Shown: positions 1 to 8,436, counted from the stretch's first letter. The stretch: 64,000 nt of DNA from Pararhodobacter zhoushanensis (GCF_003990445.1 NZ_REEZ01000007.1:62001-126000), one strand, 5' to 3'. The notes: a model not told the origin generated them from the letters alone. Numbers and translations: made by a program.

Positions 1-507
1 CTCTTCCAATTCGCGATCGTCGGCCGAGTCGACCAATTCGCGTCCCGTGATTATGCGCAGCAATTTGACACTGACGGTCACGACACTTGCTGCGGCGCCA
101 AGCCAGATGACGCCCAGAAAGGGCCAGGCTGCGAGGCGCAGTTCAAACGTGCTTTCGTTGGTGCGCATCGCGCTCTGAACGCGGCCCAGCATCTTCCAGG
201 CGATCAGGGCGATGAACAGCAAGAGCAGGGCCCAGGCGAAGGTGTCGATCCAGCGGCGGGCGCGCGGGCCGACAAGATCGGCAATGATGTCGACCTGAAT
301 GTGCCCGCCTCGCAGGCCGATGACGGCAAAGCCCCACATCACGCAGGCACCCAGCAGGTAGCGCGAAATGTCAAAGCTGTCAGGGACAGGCATGGCAAGG
401 GCGTAGCGACCAAAGGTCGACACGACGACCAGAAGCATGACGATACCCAGAAGGATCGCTGCGATCGTTTCAACCGTTCGACAAAAGACTTCGATCAGGC
501 GGGACAT
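1..507 (-). CDS. TRAP transporter small permease subunit, DctQ family (partial, 3' end outside window)
   Basis: The frame opens at the ATG complementary to 505-507 and is still open at base 1, so 169 codons are visible and the C-terminus is missing. The translation shows four hydrophobic segments, near residues 13-34, 49-68, 88-106 and 127-152, with a GGHIQVDII motif after the second. This is the pattern of the small DctQ membrane subunit, which joins the periplasmic DctP receptor to the large DctM permease. It lies just downstream of a dctP gene on the same strand, and dctM is expected beyond the left edge. The family is clear from topology and context; the substrate cannot be read from this subunit. 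Confidence 0.85.
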   Translation of the reverse strand, partial: MSRLIEVFCRTVETIAAILLGIVMLLVVVSTFGRYALAMPVPDSFDISRYLLGACVMWGFAVIGLRGGHIQVDIIADLVGPRARRWIDTFAWALLLLFIALIAWKMLGRVQSAMRTNESTFELRLAAWPFLGVIWLGAAASVVTVSVKLLRIITGRELVDSADDRELEE

Positions 508-587
508 GGGTGCTCCGTCACTGCATTTGGCTGAAGAAAGGGGATGTCCCCGGCCTGCGCGCGGGCACGCCGGGGACAAGGATGGCC

Positions 588-1616
588 TCAGGGCTGATAG
601 GCGCCGTCAGCGGCGACAAGGCGCGCCTCAAGATCGGCCAGTGCTGCTGCCGGATCGGCCAGACCAGCTGCGGTGGCGTTGGTCGCCCATTCGGCGCGCA
701 GCTCTTGCGACAGCTCTTGCCACTGCGCCAGTTGCTCGGCGTTCGGCGTGTACATCGTGTGGCCTTCGGTCTCGACGAAGTAGGGCCGCGCCTCACGCTC
801 TTGCATCGCCCAGGGCGTGCTGACGCGCTCGGACCATTCGGGCGTGCAGTGATGGTCGATCACGGCGCGGTTCTCGTCCGAAAGGTTGTTGTAGACGTCA
901 AGGTTGATCGCCCAGACGAAGGCCACCGAATAGAGCGGCAGGTCCAGATGGTGCGTCACGATGTCTTCAACGCCGAACAGGCGAAGGCTGTTCCACGGTC
1001 CGCTGGTCACGTCGGCACCGCCGCTCGACAGGATCTCGCGCATTTCAGGCACCGGCACCTGTACCGGGCTGGCACCCATGTTGCTGATCAGGCGGGCGAT
1101 GGTGCCCTGCGGCGGGCGCACGTTCATGCCGGCGAAATCGTCAGGGCCGGCGATCGGGCCGCGGGTGGCGTGGAAGGTGCCCGGTTCGTGCAGGTGGACA
1201 AGGCAGACATGCACATCGCCCATTTCCTGCTCGGCGTATTGTGCATACCATTCGTGCAGCGCACGGCTTGCCGAGGTGCCGTTCGACACCAGGAACGGCA
1301 GCTCTGCCGCTGCGATGATCGGGAAGCGGCCCGCCTGATAGCCGGGGTTGATGAAGCTGATATCGACAACACCGTCGCGCGCCATGTCATAATGGTCCGG
1401 CGCTGCGCCCAATTGCTGGGCGGGATAGATGTCGACCTGAATGCGGCCGTTCGATTCCTCGGCGATGGATTGCGCCCAGGGCACCATCCCCAGCGTGTCG
1501 ACGGTGTGCACCGGCGGCACCCAATGCGACAGGGTGAGCGTCACTTCCTGCGCCTGCACGACCGGCGCGAACGCCAGGCCAAGCGCGGTCGATGCCGCGA
1601 ATACGGATTTTTTCAT
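588..1616 (-). CDS. TRAP transporter substrate-binding protein, DctP family
   Basis: A 342-residue periplasmic solute receptor. Residues 1-22 form a signal peptide (basic start, hydrophobic core, cleavage after VQA). The mature part has the DctP fold landmarks: an LSHW start strand, a PFLV segment, and an NVRPPQG stretch where DctP proteins carry the conserved carboxylate-binding arginine. The start codon is preceded by GGGAGGAAG. It lies between a MarR-type regulator and the DctQ gene on the same strand, so the three probably form one transcript. By family the ligand is a small organic acid; the divergent acyl-CoA ligase operon suggests one that is activated with CoA. Confidence 0.9.
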   Translation of the reverse strand: MKKSVFAASTALGLAFAPVVQAQEVTLTLSHWVPPVHTVDTLGMVPWAQSIAEESNGRIQVDIYPAQQLGAAPDHYDMARDGVVDISFINPGYQAGRFPIIAAAELPFLVSNGTSASRALHEWYAQYAEQEMGDVHVCLVHLHEPGTFHATRGPIAGPDDFAGMNVRPPQGTIARLISNMGASPVQVPVPEMREILSSGGADVTSGPWNSLRLFGVEDIVTHHLDLPLYSVAFVWAINLDVYNNLSDENRAVIDHHCTPEWSERVSTPWAMQEREARPYFVETEGHTMYTPNAEQLAQWQELSQELRAEWATNATAAGLADPAAALADLEARLVAADGAYQP

Positions 1617-1702
1617 GGTCTTCCTCCCTCAATGTGGCGCAGCCCCCCGCCGCGCCGGTACCCGTCGCCACCATGGCGGCGGGTCGGTCTGTTGTGGCGG
1701 GC

Positions 1703-2188
1703 TCAGCCGCGCCGCAAATTGGTGATGACCCGGTCCATAAGCCCGAGCAGTTGATCGGTTTCCTCGGCGCTCAGCCCGTCCAGCGTGCGCGTTTCCAGTT
1801 CAAGCGCCTGTGCCGTCAGGTCGGCGACTACCGCCTGGCCATGGTCCGTCGGCCAGACCGCGTTCGAGCGCCGGTCGCCATCGACCGCGCGGCGCTCGAG
1901 AATGCCGTTGGCTTCCATCTTGTCCAGAATCGGCACCAGGCTTGAGCGTTGCAGGCCCACGGCCTCGGCCAGCTTGATCTGCGACTGGCCGGGGTTCTGG
2001 CAGATGATCGACAGCAGGCCCAGATAACGCGCCGCGCCGCCGTGATCGGGCACTTTCGCCTCGAAGCTCTTGTAGGCGAGGATCTGCGCCATCCGCAGGC
2101 GGAAGTTGACACTGCGTTCCAGCGACGGCTGCAGTTCCAGCGGTGCTTCGGCGTCGATATCGGCCAGCAGTTGGACGGCGCTTTGCAT
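1703..2188 (-). CDS. MarR family transcriptional regulator
   Basis: A 161-residue protein with a winged helix-turn-helix around residues 50-115 (GQSQIKLAEAVGLQRSSLV, then the wing with D-G-D-R-R-S), typical of MarR repressors that release DNA on binding a small aromatic or acyl ligand. I start it at the ATG complementary to 2186-2188, which has a GGGAG box at correct spacing. The frame stays open further upstream but without a ribosome site. It is divergent from an acyl-CoA ligase operon, with a 20-base inverted repeat at 2216-2235 between them, and it precedes the TRAP genes on its own strand. By analogy with CouR-type regulators it may control both sides in response to an acyl-CoA; that is inference. 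Confidence 0.88.
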   Translation of the reverse strand: MQSAVQLLADIDAEAPLELQPSLERSVNFRLRMAQILAYKSFEAKVPDHGGAARYLGLLSIICQNPGQSQIKLAEAVGLQRSSLVPILDKMEANGILERRAVDGDRRSNAVWPTDHGQAVVADLTAQALELETRTLDGLSAEETDQLLGLMDRVITNLRRG

Positions 2189-2215
2189 GATTTCTCCCAG
2201 ATAGTCGGATACTGG

Positions 2216-2235
2216 ATTGATCGAAGTCGAACAAT
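2216..2235. promoter_or_regulatory. Candidate MarR operator (inverted repeat)
   Basis: ATTGATCGAA is followed directly by GTCGAACAAT; the arms match at 8 of 10 positions when one is reversed (ATTG-W-TCGA). The site lies between the divergent marR-like gene and the acyl-CoA ligase gene, 28 bases from the regulator start and 60 from the ligase start. Its length and symmetry fit a MarR dimer. No binding evidence is available. Confidence 0.55.
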
Positions 2236-2294
2236 TGGATATCACGACAGTCAGGAGCTGTCCAGATACTCTGTGGGCACGTGGGAGGAATGAC

Positions 2295-4019
2295 ATGACC
2301 GAGACAAACGACCGTACCGGGCTTGCCTGGTGGCACCCCAGCGCTCAGGGGCCTGCTCTGCTGGACATCACGCTGGGCGATTTTCTGGACCAGCAGGCCG
2401 ATGCACGCGGATCGCGTCTGGCGATTGTGGTCGACGACCGCAGCCGCGATGTGTTGACCGAGTGGACCTTCGCCGCGCTGCGGGCCGAGGCTGACCGGCT
2501 GGCGCGCGGAATGATCGACTGGGGCATCGGCGCTGGCGACCGGGTGGCGGTCATGGCCCCCAATTGCGCCGAGTGGGTGCTGTTGGAATTTGCGCTGGCC
2601 AAGATCGGCGCGGTGCTGGTGACGGTGAACCCGGCGCTGAAACGCAACGAGCTGGACTATCTGCTGGGGCAGGGTCAGGTCGCGGCGCTGTTCTTCTCGG
2701 CCAGCTTCCGCGGCAGCGACATCATCGGCGATCTGCGCGCGCTGTTGCCGGATCTCGCCACGGGTCCCGACGGTTTGCGCCAAGGCTCCGCCATGCCCGC
2801 CCTGCGCCGACTGGCACTGATCGGGCCGGGCGAGGCACCGTTTGCGATGCCCTTCGACAGCCTGCTCGCGCGCGGTGACGGCGTGGACGACAGCGCCCGT
2901 CAAGCGCGTCAGGCGCAGGTGCGCCCGCGCGATGTGGCGCAGATCCAGTACACCAGCGGCACTACGGGCAAGCCCAAGGGCGCGATGCTGACCCATCATT
3001 CCACCGTCAACAACGCGCGGCTGATGGCCGACCGGGGCAGCTATGTCGAAGGCGACGTGATGCTGTCGGCGATGCCGCTGTTCCATACGGCGGGCTGCGT
3101 GTGCAACGTGATGGCGATGCTCGCCTGTGGCGGGGCGCTGGTGACGATGGACGCGTTCGAGGCCGGGCGCATGCTCGATCTGTGGGACAAATATCAGCCG
3201 AGCCTGCTCAATGCTGTGCCGACGATGATGGTGCGCATGCTGGAACATCCGACCTATCCGCAGCGCAACACCCGCACCATGCGCCGCATCATCACCGGCG
3301 GCACCAGTGTCCCGCCCAGCCTGATCCGCCGGATGCGCGATGAAACGGGCGGCGAGCCGCTGGTTATCATGGGCATGACCGAGTGCAGCCCGATCATCAC
3401 CCAGACGCAGGACAGCGACGATCTGGAAACCCGCGTCAGTACGGCGGGCGTGCCGCTGCCGCATACCGAAATCCGCATCGTCGATCCCGAAACCGGAGCG
3501 GTGAAGGGTTGGGGCGAGGCAGGCGAGCTGTGCATTCGCGGCTATCTGACCATGGCGGGCTATTTCGACATGCCCGAGAAAACCGCCGAGACGATCGAGC
3601 CGGACGGCTGGCTGCATTCCGGCGACCTGGCCGTGCTGGCCGAGACCGGGCATCTGAGCATCGTGGGCCGGATCAAGGACATGATCATCCGGGGTGGCGA
3701 GAACGTCTATCCGGTCGAGATCGAGGATTGTCTGCTCGACCATCCCGCCGTGAGCGAGGCGCAGGTTGTCGGCGTGCCCGACCCGGAACTGGGCGAAGAG
3801 AACTTTGCCTATGTCGTGCTGGTGCCCGGCGGCGAGGTGACGCCGCGCGCCTTGCAGGATTTCTGCCGTGAACGCATGGCGCGTCACAAGATGCCGAAAT
3901 ACATCGCCGTCGTGACCTCGATGCCAATGACGGCCAACGGCAAGATTCAGAAATTTGCGCTGCGCAACGAGGCCGCCGAGGCGATCCAGAGCGGGCGGAT
4001 CAAGGCGGTACGCGGATGA
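2295..4019 (+). CDS. AMP-forming acyl-CoA synthetase (class I adenylate-forming)
   Basis: A 574-residue enzyme that activates a carboxylic acid through an acyl-adenylate to its CoA thioester. The P-loop motif YTSGTTGKPKG is near residues 219-229, the GMTE motif follows a conserved glycine-rich hinge, the GDL and GGENVYP motifs mark the C-terminal domain, and the catalytic lysine is in NGKIQK near the end. The start at 2295 follows GGGAGG by seven bases. It overlaps the next gene by four bases (ATGA). The context of MarR regulator, enoyl-CoA hydratase and SDR suggests a ligase for a fatty, aromatic or hydroxycinnamate-like acid; the sequence alone does not decide which. Confidence 0.93.
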   Translation: MTETNDRTGLAWWHPSAQGPALLDITLGDFLDQQADARGSRLAIVVDDRSRDVLTEWTFAALRAEADRLARGMIDWGIGAGDRVAVMAPNCAEWVLLEFALAKIGAVLVTVNPALKRNELDYLLGQGQVAALFFSASFRGSDIIGDLRALLPDLATGPDGLRQGSAMPALRRLALIGPGEAPFAMPFDSLLARGDGVDDSARQARQAQVRPRDVAQIQYTSGTTGKPKGAMLTHHSTVNNARLMADRGSYVEGDVMLSAMPLFHTAGCVCNVMAMLACGGALVTMDAFEAGRMLDLWDKYQPSLLNAVPTMMVRMLEHPTYPQRNTRTMRRIITGGTSVPPSLIRRMRDETGGEPLVIMGMTECSPIITQTQDSDDLETRVSTAGVPLPHTEIRIVDPETGAVKGWGEAGELCIRGYLTMAGYFDMPEKTAETIEPDGWLHSGDLAVLAETGHLSIVGRIKDMIIRGGENVYPVEIEDCLLDHPAVSEAQVVGVPDPELGEENFAYVVLVPGGEVTPRALQDFCRERMARHKMPKYIAVVTSMPMTANGKIQKFALRNEAAEAIQSGRIKAVRG

Positions 4020-4828
4020 CGGAACTCCCCCTGCTCTTTACCCGTGAGGGGTCCGTTGCGGTCCTGACAATGAACCGGGCCACGGCGCGCAATGCGCTCA
4101 GCCCTGAGCTGACCTGCCGTCTGGCCGATGCACTGGCCGAGATCGACGCCGATGACACCATCCGCGCTGTCATCCTGACCGGTGCGGGGGACAAGGCGTT
4201 TTGCTCGGGCGGTGATCTGGCGCTGTCGCTGCCGCTGCTGTCGGGCGCGCGTCAGCCGGAAACCGAGTGGGATCACCGCTTTCTGGCCGACGACAGCATC
4301 AACGACCGCATCGCTTATCGCAATGTCGAGCTGCACAAGCCGGTGATCGCGGCGGTGAATGGCGCCTGCATGGCGGCGGGGATGGAGATGCTGCTGGGCA
4401 CTGACATCCGCATCGCCGTGCCGCAGGCCCGCTTTGCGCTGCCCGAGGTGATGCGCGGCGTGATCCCCTTTGCCGGTGCGCTGGCGCGGCTGCCGCGTCA
4501 GATCCCCTATGCGATGGCGATGGAGATGCTGCTGACCGGCGAGCCGATTGACGCCGACACCGCGCTGCGCGCGGGTCTGATCAGCCGGATCGTCGCGCCT
4601 GACGCGCTGATGTCCACCGCCATGCAGATCGCGCAGCGCGTCGCCGCGAATGCGCCGGTCGCGGTGCAAGAGACCAAGCGCACGGTGATTGCCGCAACTG
4701 GCCGCACGCTGGCCGAAGGCTACGCGCTTGAGGAACTCTCGAAGGCGCGGGTGATGGCGACGGAGGACGCGCGCGAAGGGCCGCGCGCCTTCATGGAAAA
4801 ACGCGCGCCGGTCTATCGCGGGCGCTAA
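4016..4828 (+). CDS. Enoyl-CoA hydratase/isomerase family protein
   Basis: A 270-residue crotonase-fold protein. The two oxyanion-hole regions are visible as FCSGGDL (around residue 62) and NGACMAAGMEM (around residue 117), followed by LPEV and a trimerisation-type C-terminal helix. It probably hydrates, isomerises or cleaves an acyl-CoA made by the ligase just upstream, with which it shares an ATGA overlap, so translation is likely coupled. The SDR gene follows 15 bases downstream. The exact reaction cannot be assigned; hydratase, isomerase and hydroxycinnamoyl-CoA hydratase-lyase all use this fold. Confidence 0.9.
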   Translation: MTELPLLFTREGSVAVLTMNRATARNALSPELTCRLADALAEIDADDTIRAVILTGAGDKAFCSGGDLALSLPLLSGARQPETEWDHRFLADDSINDRIAYRNVELHKPVIAAVNGACMAAGMEMLLGTDIRIAVPQARFALPEVMRGVIPFAGALARLPRQIPYAMAMEMLLTGEPIDADTALRAGLISRIVAPDALMSTAMQIAQRVAANAPVAVQETKRTVIAATGRTLAEGYALEELSKARVMATEDAREGPRAFMEKRAPVYRGR

Positions 4829-4843
4829 GGCGGAGACGGGACG

Positions 4844-5740
4844 ATGCTGTCAGGAAAAGTTCTGCTGATCACCGGCGCGGGGCAAGGGATTGGCCGCGCC
4901 ACCGCGCTGGCGGCGGCGCAGGCCGGGGCGGCAGTGGTGGTCAACGACATCGACGCCGATGCCGCGCAGTCCGTGGTCGAAGAGATCGGCCAATCCGGGG
5001 GCCGCGCGGTGGCCGAGGTGGCGGCGATCGGCGTGAACGGCGCGGCCGAGGCCTGTGTCGGTCGTGCGGTTGAAGCGTTCGGGCGGCTGGATGCGCTGTT
5101 TTCCAACGCCGGTGTGCTGCGCGATTCCGTGCTGTGGAAGACCGAGGATGACGCGTTCGATCTGGTCCTTTCGACCCATCTGCGCGGCACCTTCCAATGC
5201 GGGCGCGCTGCGGCACGGCAGTTCAAGGCGCAAGGCGGCGGGGGCAGTCTGATCCTTGCGGCTTCGCCGGCCGGACAGCTGGGCAATTTCGGACAGGGCG
5301 CCTATGCGGCGGCCAAGGCGGGCATCGTCGGCATGATGCGGTCGTGGACGCTGGAACTGGCGCGCGACCGGGTGACGGTCAACGCCATCGTGCCGACGGC
5401 GCTGACACGGATGACGGCGACGATCCCTGCGCTGGCCCCGCATGTTGCGGCGATGGAGCGCGGCGAACCCCTGCCCGAGCAGCTGCGCGCCAGACACGGC
5501 ATCGGCACGGCGGCTGATATTGCGCCGCTGGTGGTGTTTCTGGCCTCGGATGCGGCGCGCGGGGTGAGCGGCCAGTGCATCGGCATCGGCGGCGACCGCC
5601 TCAGCCTGTGGTCGCACCCCGCCGAGATCCGCACCGAATTGCAGACGCAAGGCTGGACGCCCGAGGCACTGGCGGCGCAGTGGGAGAGCTTCTCAAACGG
5701 CGCGGTGCAACGCGTTGGCGTGCCGCTGGATTTCGACTGA
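4844..5740 (+). CDS. SDR family NAD(P)-dependent oxidoreductase
   Basis: A 298-residue short-chain dehydrogenase with the cofactor motif TGAGQGIGR at residues 10-18, SNAG in place of the usual NNAG, and the catalytic pair Y154 and K158 in YAAAK. The C-terminal extension beyond the usual 250 residues resembles SDRs of acyl-CoA metabolism (multifunctional enzyme type 2 N-terminal domain), which act as 3-hydroxyacyl-CoA dehydrogenases. The start follows GGAGACGGGACG. It ends a three-gene operon with ligase and hydratase, where a hydroxyacyl-CoA dehydrogenase step would be expected. That role is inferred. Confidence 0.9.
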   Translation: MLSGKVLLITGAGQGIGRATALAAAQAGAAVVVNDIDADAAQSVVEEIGQSGGRAVAEVAAIGVNGAAEACVGRAVEAFGRLDALFSNAGVLRDSVLWKTEDDAFDLVLSTHLRGTFQCGRAAARQFKAQGGGGSLILAASPAGQLGNFGQGAYAAAKAGIVGMMRSWTLELARDRVTVNAIVPTALTRMTATIPALAPHVAAMERGEPLPEQLRARHGIGTAADIAPLVVFLASDAARGVSGQCIGIGGDRLSLWSHPAEIRTELQTQGWTPEALAAQWESFSNGAVQRVGVPLDFD

Positions 5741-5764
5741 ACGAAGGGCGTTGGGCCGACGCAA

Positions 5765-5780
5765 AAATCACCGGTGATTT
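5765..5780. promoter_or_regulatory. Perfect 16-base palindrome
   Basis: AAATCACCGGTGATTT reads the same on both strands. It lies 25 bases after the SDR stop and 230 bases before the next small gene. It could be a protein-binding site or a short terminator stem with almost no loop. The lack of a loop and of a clear T-run makes the terminator reading weaker. Confidence 0.4.
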
Positions 5781-5840
5781 CACGCGGACACCAACATGGA
5801 TCAGTGTGGTCGAAAGACCGCTGACGGATAATGCGAAAAG

Positions 5841-5859
5841 CTCACCGCGTATTGGTGAG
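5841..5859. promoter_or_regulatory. Inverted repeat CTCACC-N7-GGTGAG upstream of micro-protein genes
   Basis: Two perfect 6-base arms separated by seven bases, in the 271-base gap between the SDR gene and the two membrane micro-proteins. The core CACC/GGTG is shared with the palindrome at 5765-5780, so the two may bind the same factor. Nothing else is clear in this gap. Confidence 0.35.
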
Positions 5860-6011
5860 TGTTACACTGTCCAGCTACGCCAACGTCACACGGGAAGGCT
5901 GTTGCCCTTCGTTTCGGTCGTCCCGTGTGTCTGGCGTGTGCGGACGTATCTGGAAAGTTCGCTGATGACCTCGACTGCCTTCGCCTGTTTTCCCTGCCTC
6001 AGGGCCCGATC

Positions 6012-6152
6012 ATGACGCGCACCGCCCTTCTTGTGGTGATCGCGGGGCTGGCCGTCGTGGCGATGGTCGCGGCCTATATGGTCTATCAGGACCGCCAGAG
6101 CGGCATCAGCATCCAGATCGACGGGCACGGCGTTTCCATCGACGGACATTAA
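6012..6152 (+). CDS. Single-pass membrane micro-protein (46 aa, unknown function)
   Basis: Starts at ATG 6012 and encodes 46 residues: a basic start, one hydrophobic helix (about residues 4-23, rich in V, A and L), then a short polar tail with a repeated GISIQIDGHG-VSIDGH pattern that looks like two beta strands. The predicted topology is an N-terminal anchor with the tail in the periplasm. I do not recognise a named family. It is followed 66 bases later by another membrane micro-protein of the DUF3309 type. Codon use and base composition match the neighbours. Confidence 0.55.
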   Translation: MTRTALLVVIAGLAVVAMVAAYMVYQDRQSGISIQIDGHGVSIDGH

Positions 6153-6218
6153 CCAACGCAGCCGGGTCGATCACCGCAACCCGGCAGGCCGATAGCACCC
6201 CAACAGAAAGCACCCGCC

Positions 6219-6383
6219 ATGTCTCTTGGCTTGATCCTTGTTATCCTTCTGGTCCTCGTTCTTTTCGGCGGCGTCAGTGGCCGATTTGGCGGCTATGGCT
6301 ATGGCTATGGCCACACCAGCGTCGGCGTTCTGGGCACGATTCTGATCGTTGTGGTGATCCTGATGCTGATGGGCCGCATCTGA
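6219..6383 (+). CDS. DUF3309-type membrane micro-protein (54 aa)
   Basis: Reads from ATG 6219 to TGA 6381-6383 and gives 54 residues: a hydrophobic helix (MSLGLILVILLVLVLFGG), a glycine-tyrosine linker (GGYGYGYGH) and a second hydrophobic helix ending MGRI. This two-helix hairpin with an aromatic-glycine loop is the pattern of DUF3309 proteins, small inner-membrane proteins of unknown role common in Alphaproteobacteria. The ribosome site is poor (AGAAAG). It ends seven bases before the stop of the convergent Crp/Fnr gene. Confidence 0.72.
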   Translation: MSLGLILVILLVLVLFGGVSGRFGGYGYGYGHTSVGVLGTILIVVVILMLMGRI

Positions 6384-6389
6384 GCCCGT

Positions 6390-7049
6390 TCAGCGCAGCA
6401 GCGGACCCGCGTGATCCAGATAGACCGGATCGAACCCGGCGAACTCCCGCAACCTATCGTAATCGTCAAACGTGACGTAGCCGTCGCGAAAGGTCAAAAG
6501 CCCCGTCTCGCGCAATTGCCGCAAGACGCGGTTGACGTGCACGGCGCTCAGCCCCAGCGCGTCGGCCAGCAGGTATTGCGTCAGCGGGCAGGTGTAGCCC
6601 GCCTTGGTCGCCAGCCCGACGAGCGACAGGCGCGCTCCCAGCTCAAGCAGGAAATGCGCCATGCGCTCGGCGGCGTGGCGGCGTCCGATATCCACCAGAT
6701 GCTCAACCACCATCGCTTCATCGCGCGACGCGGCCCATAGCACGGCCGTCGCCAGCCGTGGCGTGCGGGTGAAGGCGCCCAGCAGGTCGCTGGCCTGCAC
6801 CTCGCAGACCTCGATATCGGTGATCGGTTCGATGCTGTGATCGGCGGTGTGCAAAAGCACGCTGCGCAGGCCGAGAAAATCACCGGGGATCTGGAAGTCG
6901 ACGATCTGCCGCTCGCCATCGCGCAGGATCTTGTAGGAACAGGCCCAGCCCGACGCCAGAATATAGGCTGCTTGGTCGGACTGCCCCTGATGGACAAGAT
7001 CGCGCCCCGCGACAAAGGTGCGGCGCCGTTTGTGCATTGCGTCGAGCAC
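6390..7049 (-). CDS. Crp/Fnr family transcriptional regulator
   Basis: The cyclic-nucleotide-binding fold covers roughly residues 10-110 (QIVDFQIPGDFLGLRS) and an HTH_Crp domain lies near 145-205 (TQYLLADALGLSAVHVNRVLRQL). There are no FNR-type cysteine clusters, so this is not an oxygen-sensing iron-sulfur member. The listed start is a GTG. In-frame codons upstream of it still read like a family N-terminus (PLARKLGAFVALTHVEL) but contain no ATG, GTG or TTG before the next in-frame stop, so the true start may be a rare codon. The closest downstream relatives of this type answer stress or phosphate and heme signals, but its ligand is unknown. Confidence 0.88.
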   Translation of the reverse strand: MLDAMHKRRRTFVAGRDLVHQGQSDQAAYILASGWACSYKILRDGERQIVDFQIPGDFLGLRSVLLHTADHSIEPITDIEVCEVQASDLLGAFTRTPRLATAVLWAASRDEAMVVEHLVDIGRRHAAERMAHFLLELGARLSLVGLATKAGYTCPLTQYLLADALGLSAVHVNRVLRQLRETGLLTFRDGYVTFDDYDRLREFAGFDPVYLDHAGPLLR

Positions 7050-7267
7050 AGAGAGCTCGACATGGGTCAGAGCGACGAAAGCGCCCAGTTTGCGGGCCAG
7101 TGGCAGGGTGGCGATGATCTGTCCTTTATCGTTGGCACGTCGGGTACGGGTTAAAAACAGAGCGGCGACTGATGTTGATCAGCCAAAGGCGACACGTTCT
7201 GAACGATTCTCTTGGCGGCACGGCTCAGCCACTTTGCGCGGGGGCCGAATTCCTTGAAGGGCACAAG

Positions 7268-7504
7268 ATGACCGACGATACCACATACGCAGGCATGGCA
7301 GCGCTCTCAATTTGCGAGGCTTTGCTGCTGGCCCTGAATGACGCCAACATCTTGCCTGAGAGCGAAATTGTCGGCGTTCTCAAGGACGCCGCTGCCTCGC
7401 ACGCGAGCGCCGAGGGAACCGAGGCCGAGTTGCTGATACACGCCTCGGTCGCGGCGCTGATCAATCGCATCATTGCGGGCGGGAACTCGGTCCGCAGACC
7501 CTGA
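7268..7504 (+). CDS. Conserved small hypothetical protein (78 aa)
   Basis: Starts at ATG 7268 after a GAAGGG box and encodes 78 residues. It is predicted mostly alpha-helical (alanine- and leucine-rich, ALSICEALLLALND then VGVLKDAAASH), acidic in the first half with a short basic tail (NSVRRP). No signal peptide or membrane helix is seen. It is divergent from the Crp/Fnr gene across a 218-base gap, and convergent with the transglutaminase gene, whose stop is five bases away. I do not recognise a family. Confidence 0.6.
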   Translation: MTDDTTYAGMAALSICEALLLALNDANILPESEIVGVLKDAAASHASAEGTEAELLIHASVAALINRIIAGGNSVRRP

Positions 7505-7509
7505 GGGGC

Positions 7510-8385
7510 TCATGTCGCCCCGCTGGGTGACACCAGGACCGAGACAAGTAATTCTGCCGTCGTGTCTTTGCTGCCGACGAACTGCCCTGATACCGGCACC
7601 GCCTGCCGCACATCGCGCACCACAGCCACCGGGATCAGGTTGCCTGACCCCACGCTGCGGTTGGTTGGATCAAAGGCGATCCAGCCAGCGCCGGGCACGA
7701 AGATCTCGGCCCAGGCATGGGTCGAGCCGGAATCGGCTGAGCCGATCAGGCTGCCCGTCGGGTCATACAGATAGCCCGACACGATGCGCGCGCCAAAGCC
7801 CAGCGTGCGCGCAGCCTCGGCAAAGAGCACGGCGAAATCGCGGCACGAACCCCAACCCCGGTCCAGCGTGGCCAGGGGCGATTGCGTGCCCTCCATCTCG
7901 CGGCTCTGGTATGAAATCCGGTTCGACACGCCGTTGCTGATGTCCTTGAGCAGCGACAGCGTGTCGGTCGGTTGCTTGAAGATAAAACCCGCGACCCAGC
8001 GCGCAAAACGGCCGTTCTCGTCGCGGAATTGCGGTGTGGGCAGCGCGCCCAGATCGGTCCAGTCATCGGGTGAATACTGAAACGGATAGGTCGTGGCCGA
8101 CGCAGCGATCGAGAACACCGGCCAAGCCGGCGCGGTCAGTTCGAGCGTGGCGCGGCTTTCGATCACCAGCGTATCGGTGGGGGTGGTGAAACTGGCCGTG
8201 GCAACAGCGTTCCCGGCCACGTCATGCGCCCAGGTAACCGTCGCCTCGGGCGTGATCGTAACGCTATGCGACAACAGCTTGAGATCGCGCGACTCACGCG
8301 GGCGCAGCATCAGGCGGTGCGGCCCAAGCGAGACGGGGTTCTGGTAGCGGTAGGTGGTCGTATGGACCGTTTCGAGAGTTGTCAC
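7510..8385 (-). CDS. Transglutaminase-like family protein with bacterial transglutaminase N-terminal domain
   Basis: A 291-residue protein. Residues 1-80 form the beta-rich bacterial transglutaminase N-terminal domain ([21 protein letters not shown]). The papain-like core has a complete triad: C181 in GWGSCRDF, H223 in THAWAE and D239 in FDPTN. There is no signal peptide, so it is probably cytoplasmic. I choose the GTG complementary to 8383-8385 because AGGA precedes it at good spacing; an upstream ATG lacks one. Members may act as peptidases, amidases or cross-linkers; the substrate is unknown. It ends a run of minus-strand genes with a second transglutaminase and several small proteins. Confidence 0.88.
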   Translation of the reverse strand: MTTLETVHTTTYRYQNPVSLGPHRLMLRPRESRDLKLLSHSVTITPEATVTWAHDVAGNAVATASFTTPTDTLVIESRATLELTAPAWPVFSIAASATTYPFQYSPDDWTDLGALPTPQFRDENGRFARWVAGFIFKQPTDTLSLLKDISNGVSNRISYQSREMEGTQSPLATLDRGWGSCRDFAVLFAEAARTLGFGARIVSGYLYDPTGSLIGSADSGSTHAWAEIFVPGAGWIAFDPTNRSVGSGNLIPVAVVRDVRQAVPVSGQFVGSKDTTAELLVSVLVSPSGAT

Positions 8386-8436
8386 AGCAAGTCCTGTTAA
8401 AGAGGGGCAGGGCGGGGCCTGCCATAGAGGGTACAT

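Noticed and set aside
1661-1683. Hairpin between marR and dctP as a terminator
   Set aside because: The stem (CCCGTCGCC / GGCGGCGGG) has no following T-run on the transcribed strand; it could at most be a processing or attenuation element.
1800-3887. Very long open frame on the strand opposite the acyl-CoA ligase and across the MarR gene
   Set aside because: It is antisense to well-supported genes, rich in His, Arg and Gln as expected of a shadow frame in high-G+C DNA, and has no family motifs.
7168-7185. FNR/Crp-type box (TTGAT-N4-ATCAA) in the gap next to the Crp/Fnr gene
   Set aside because: Only a half site (TTGATC) is present; the second arm does not match.
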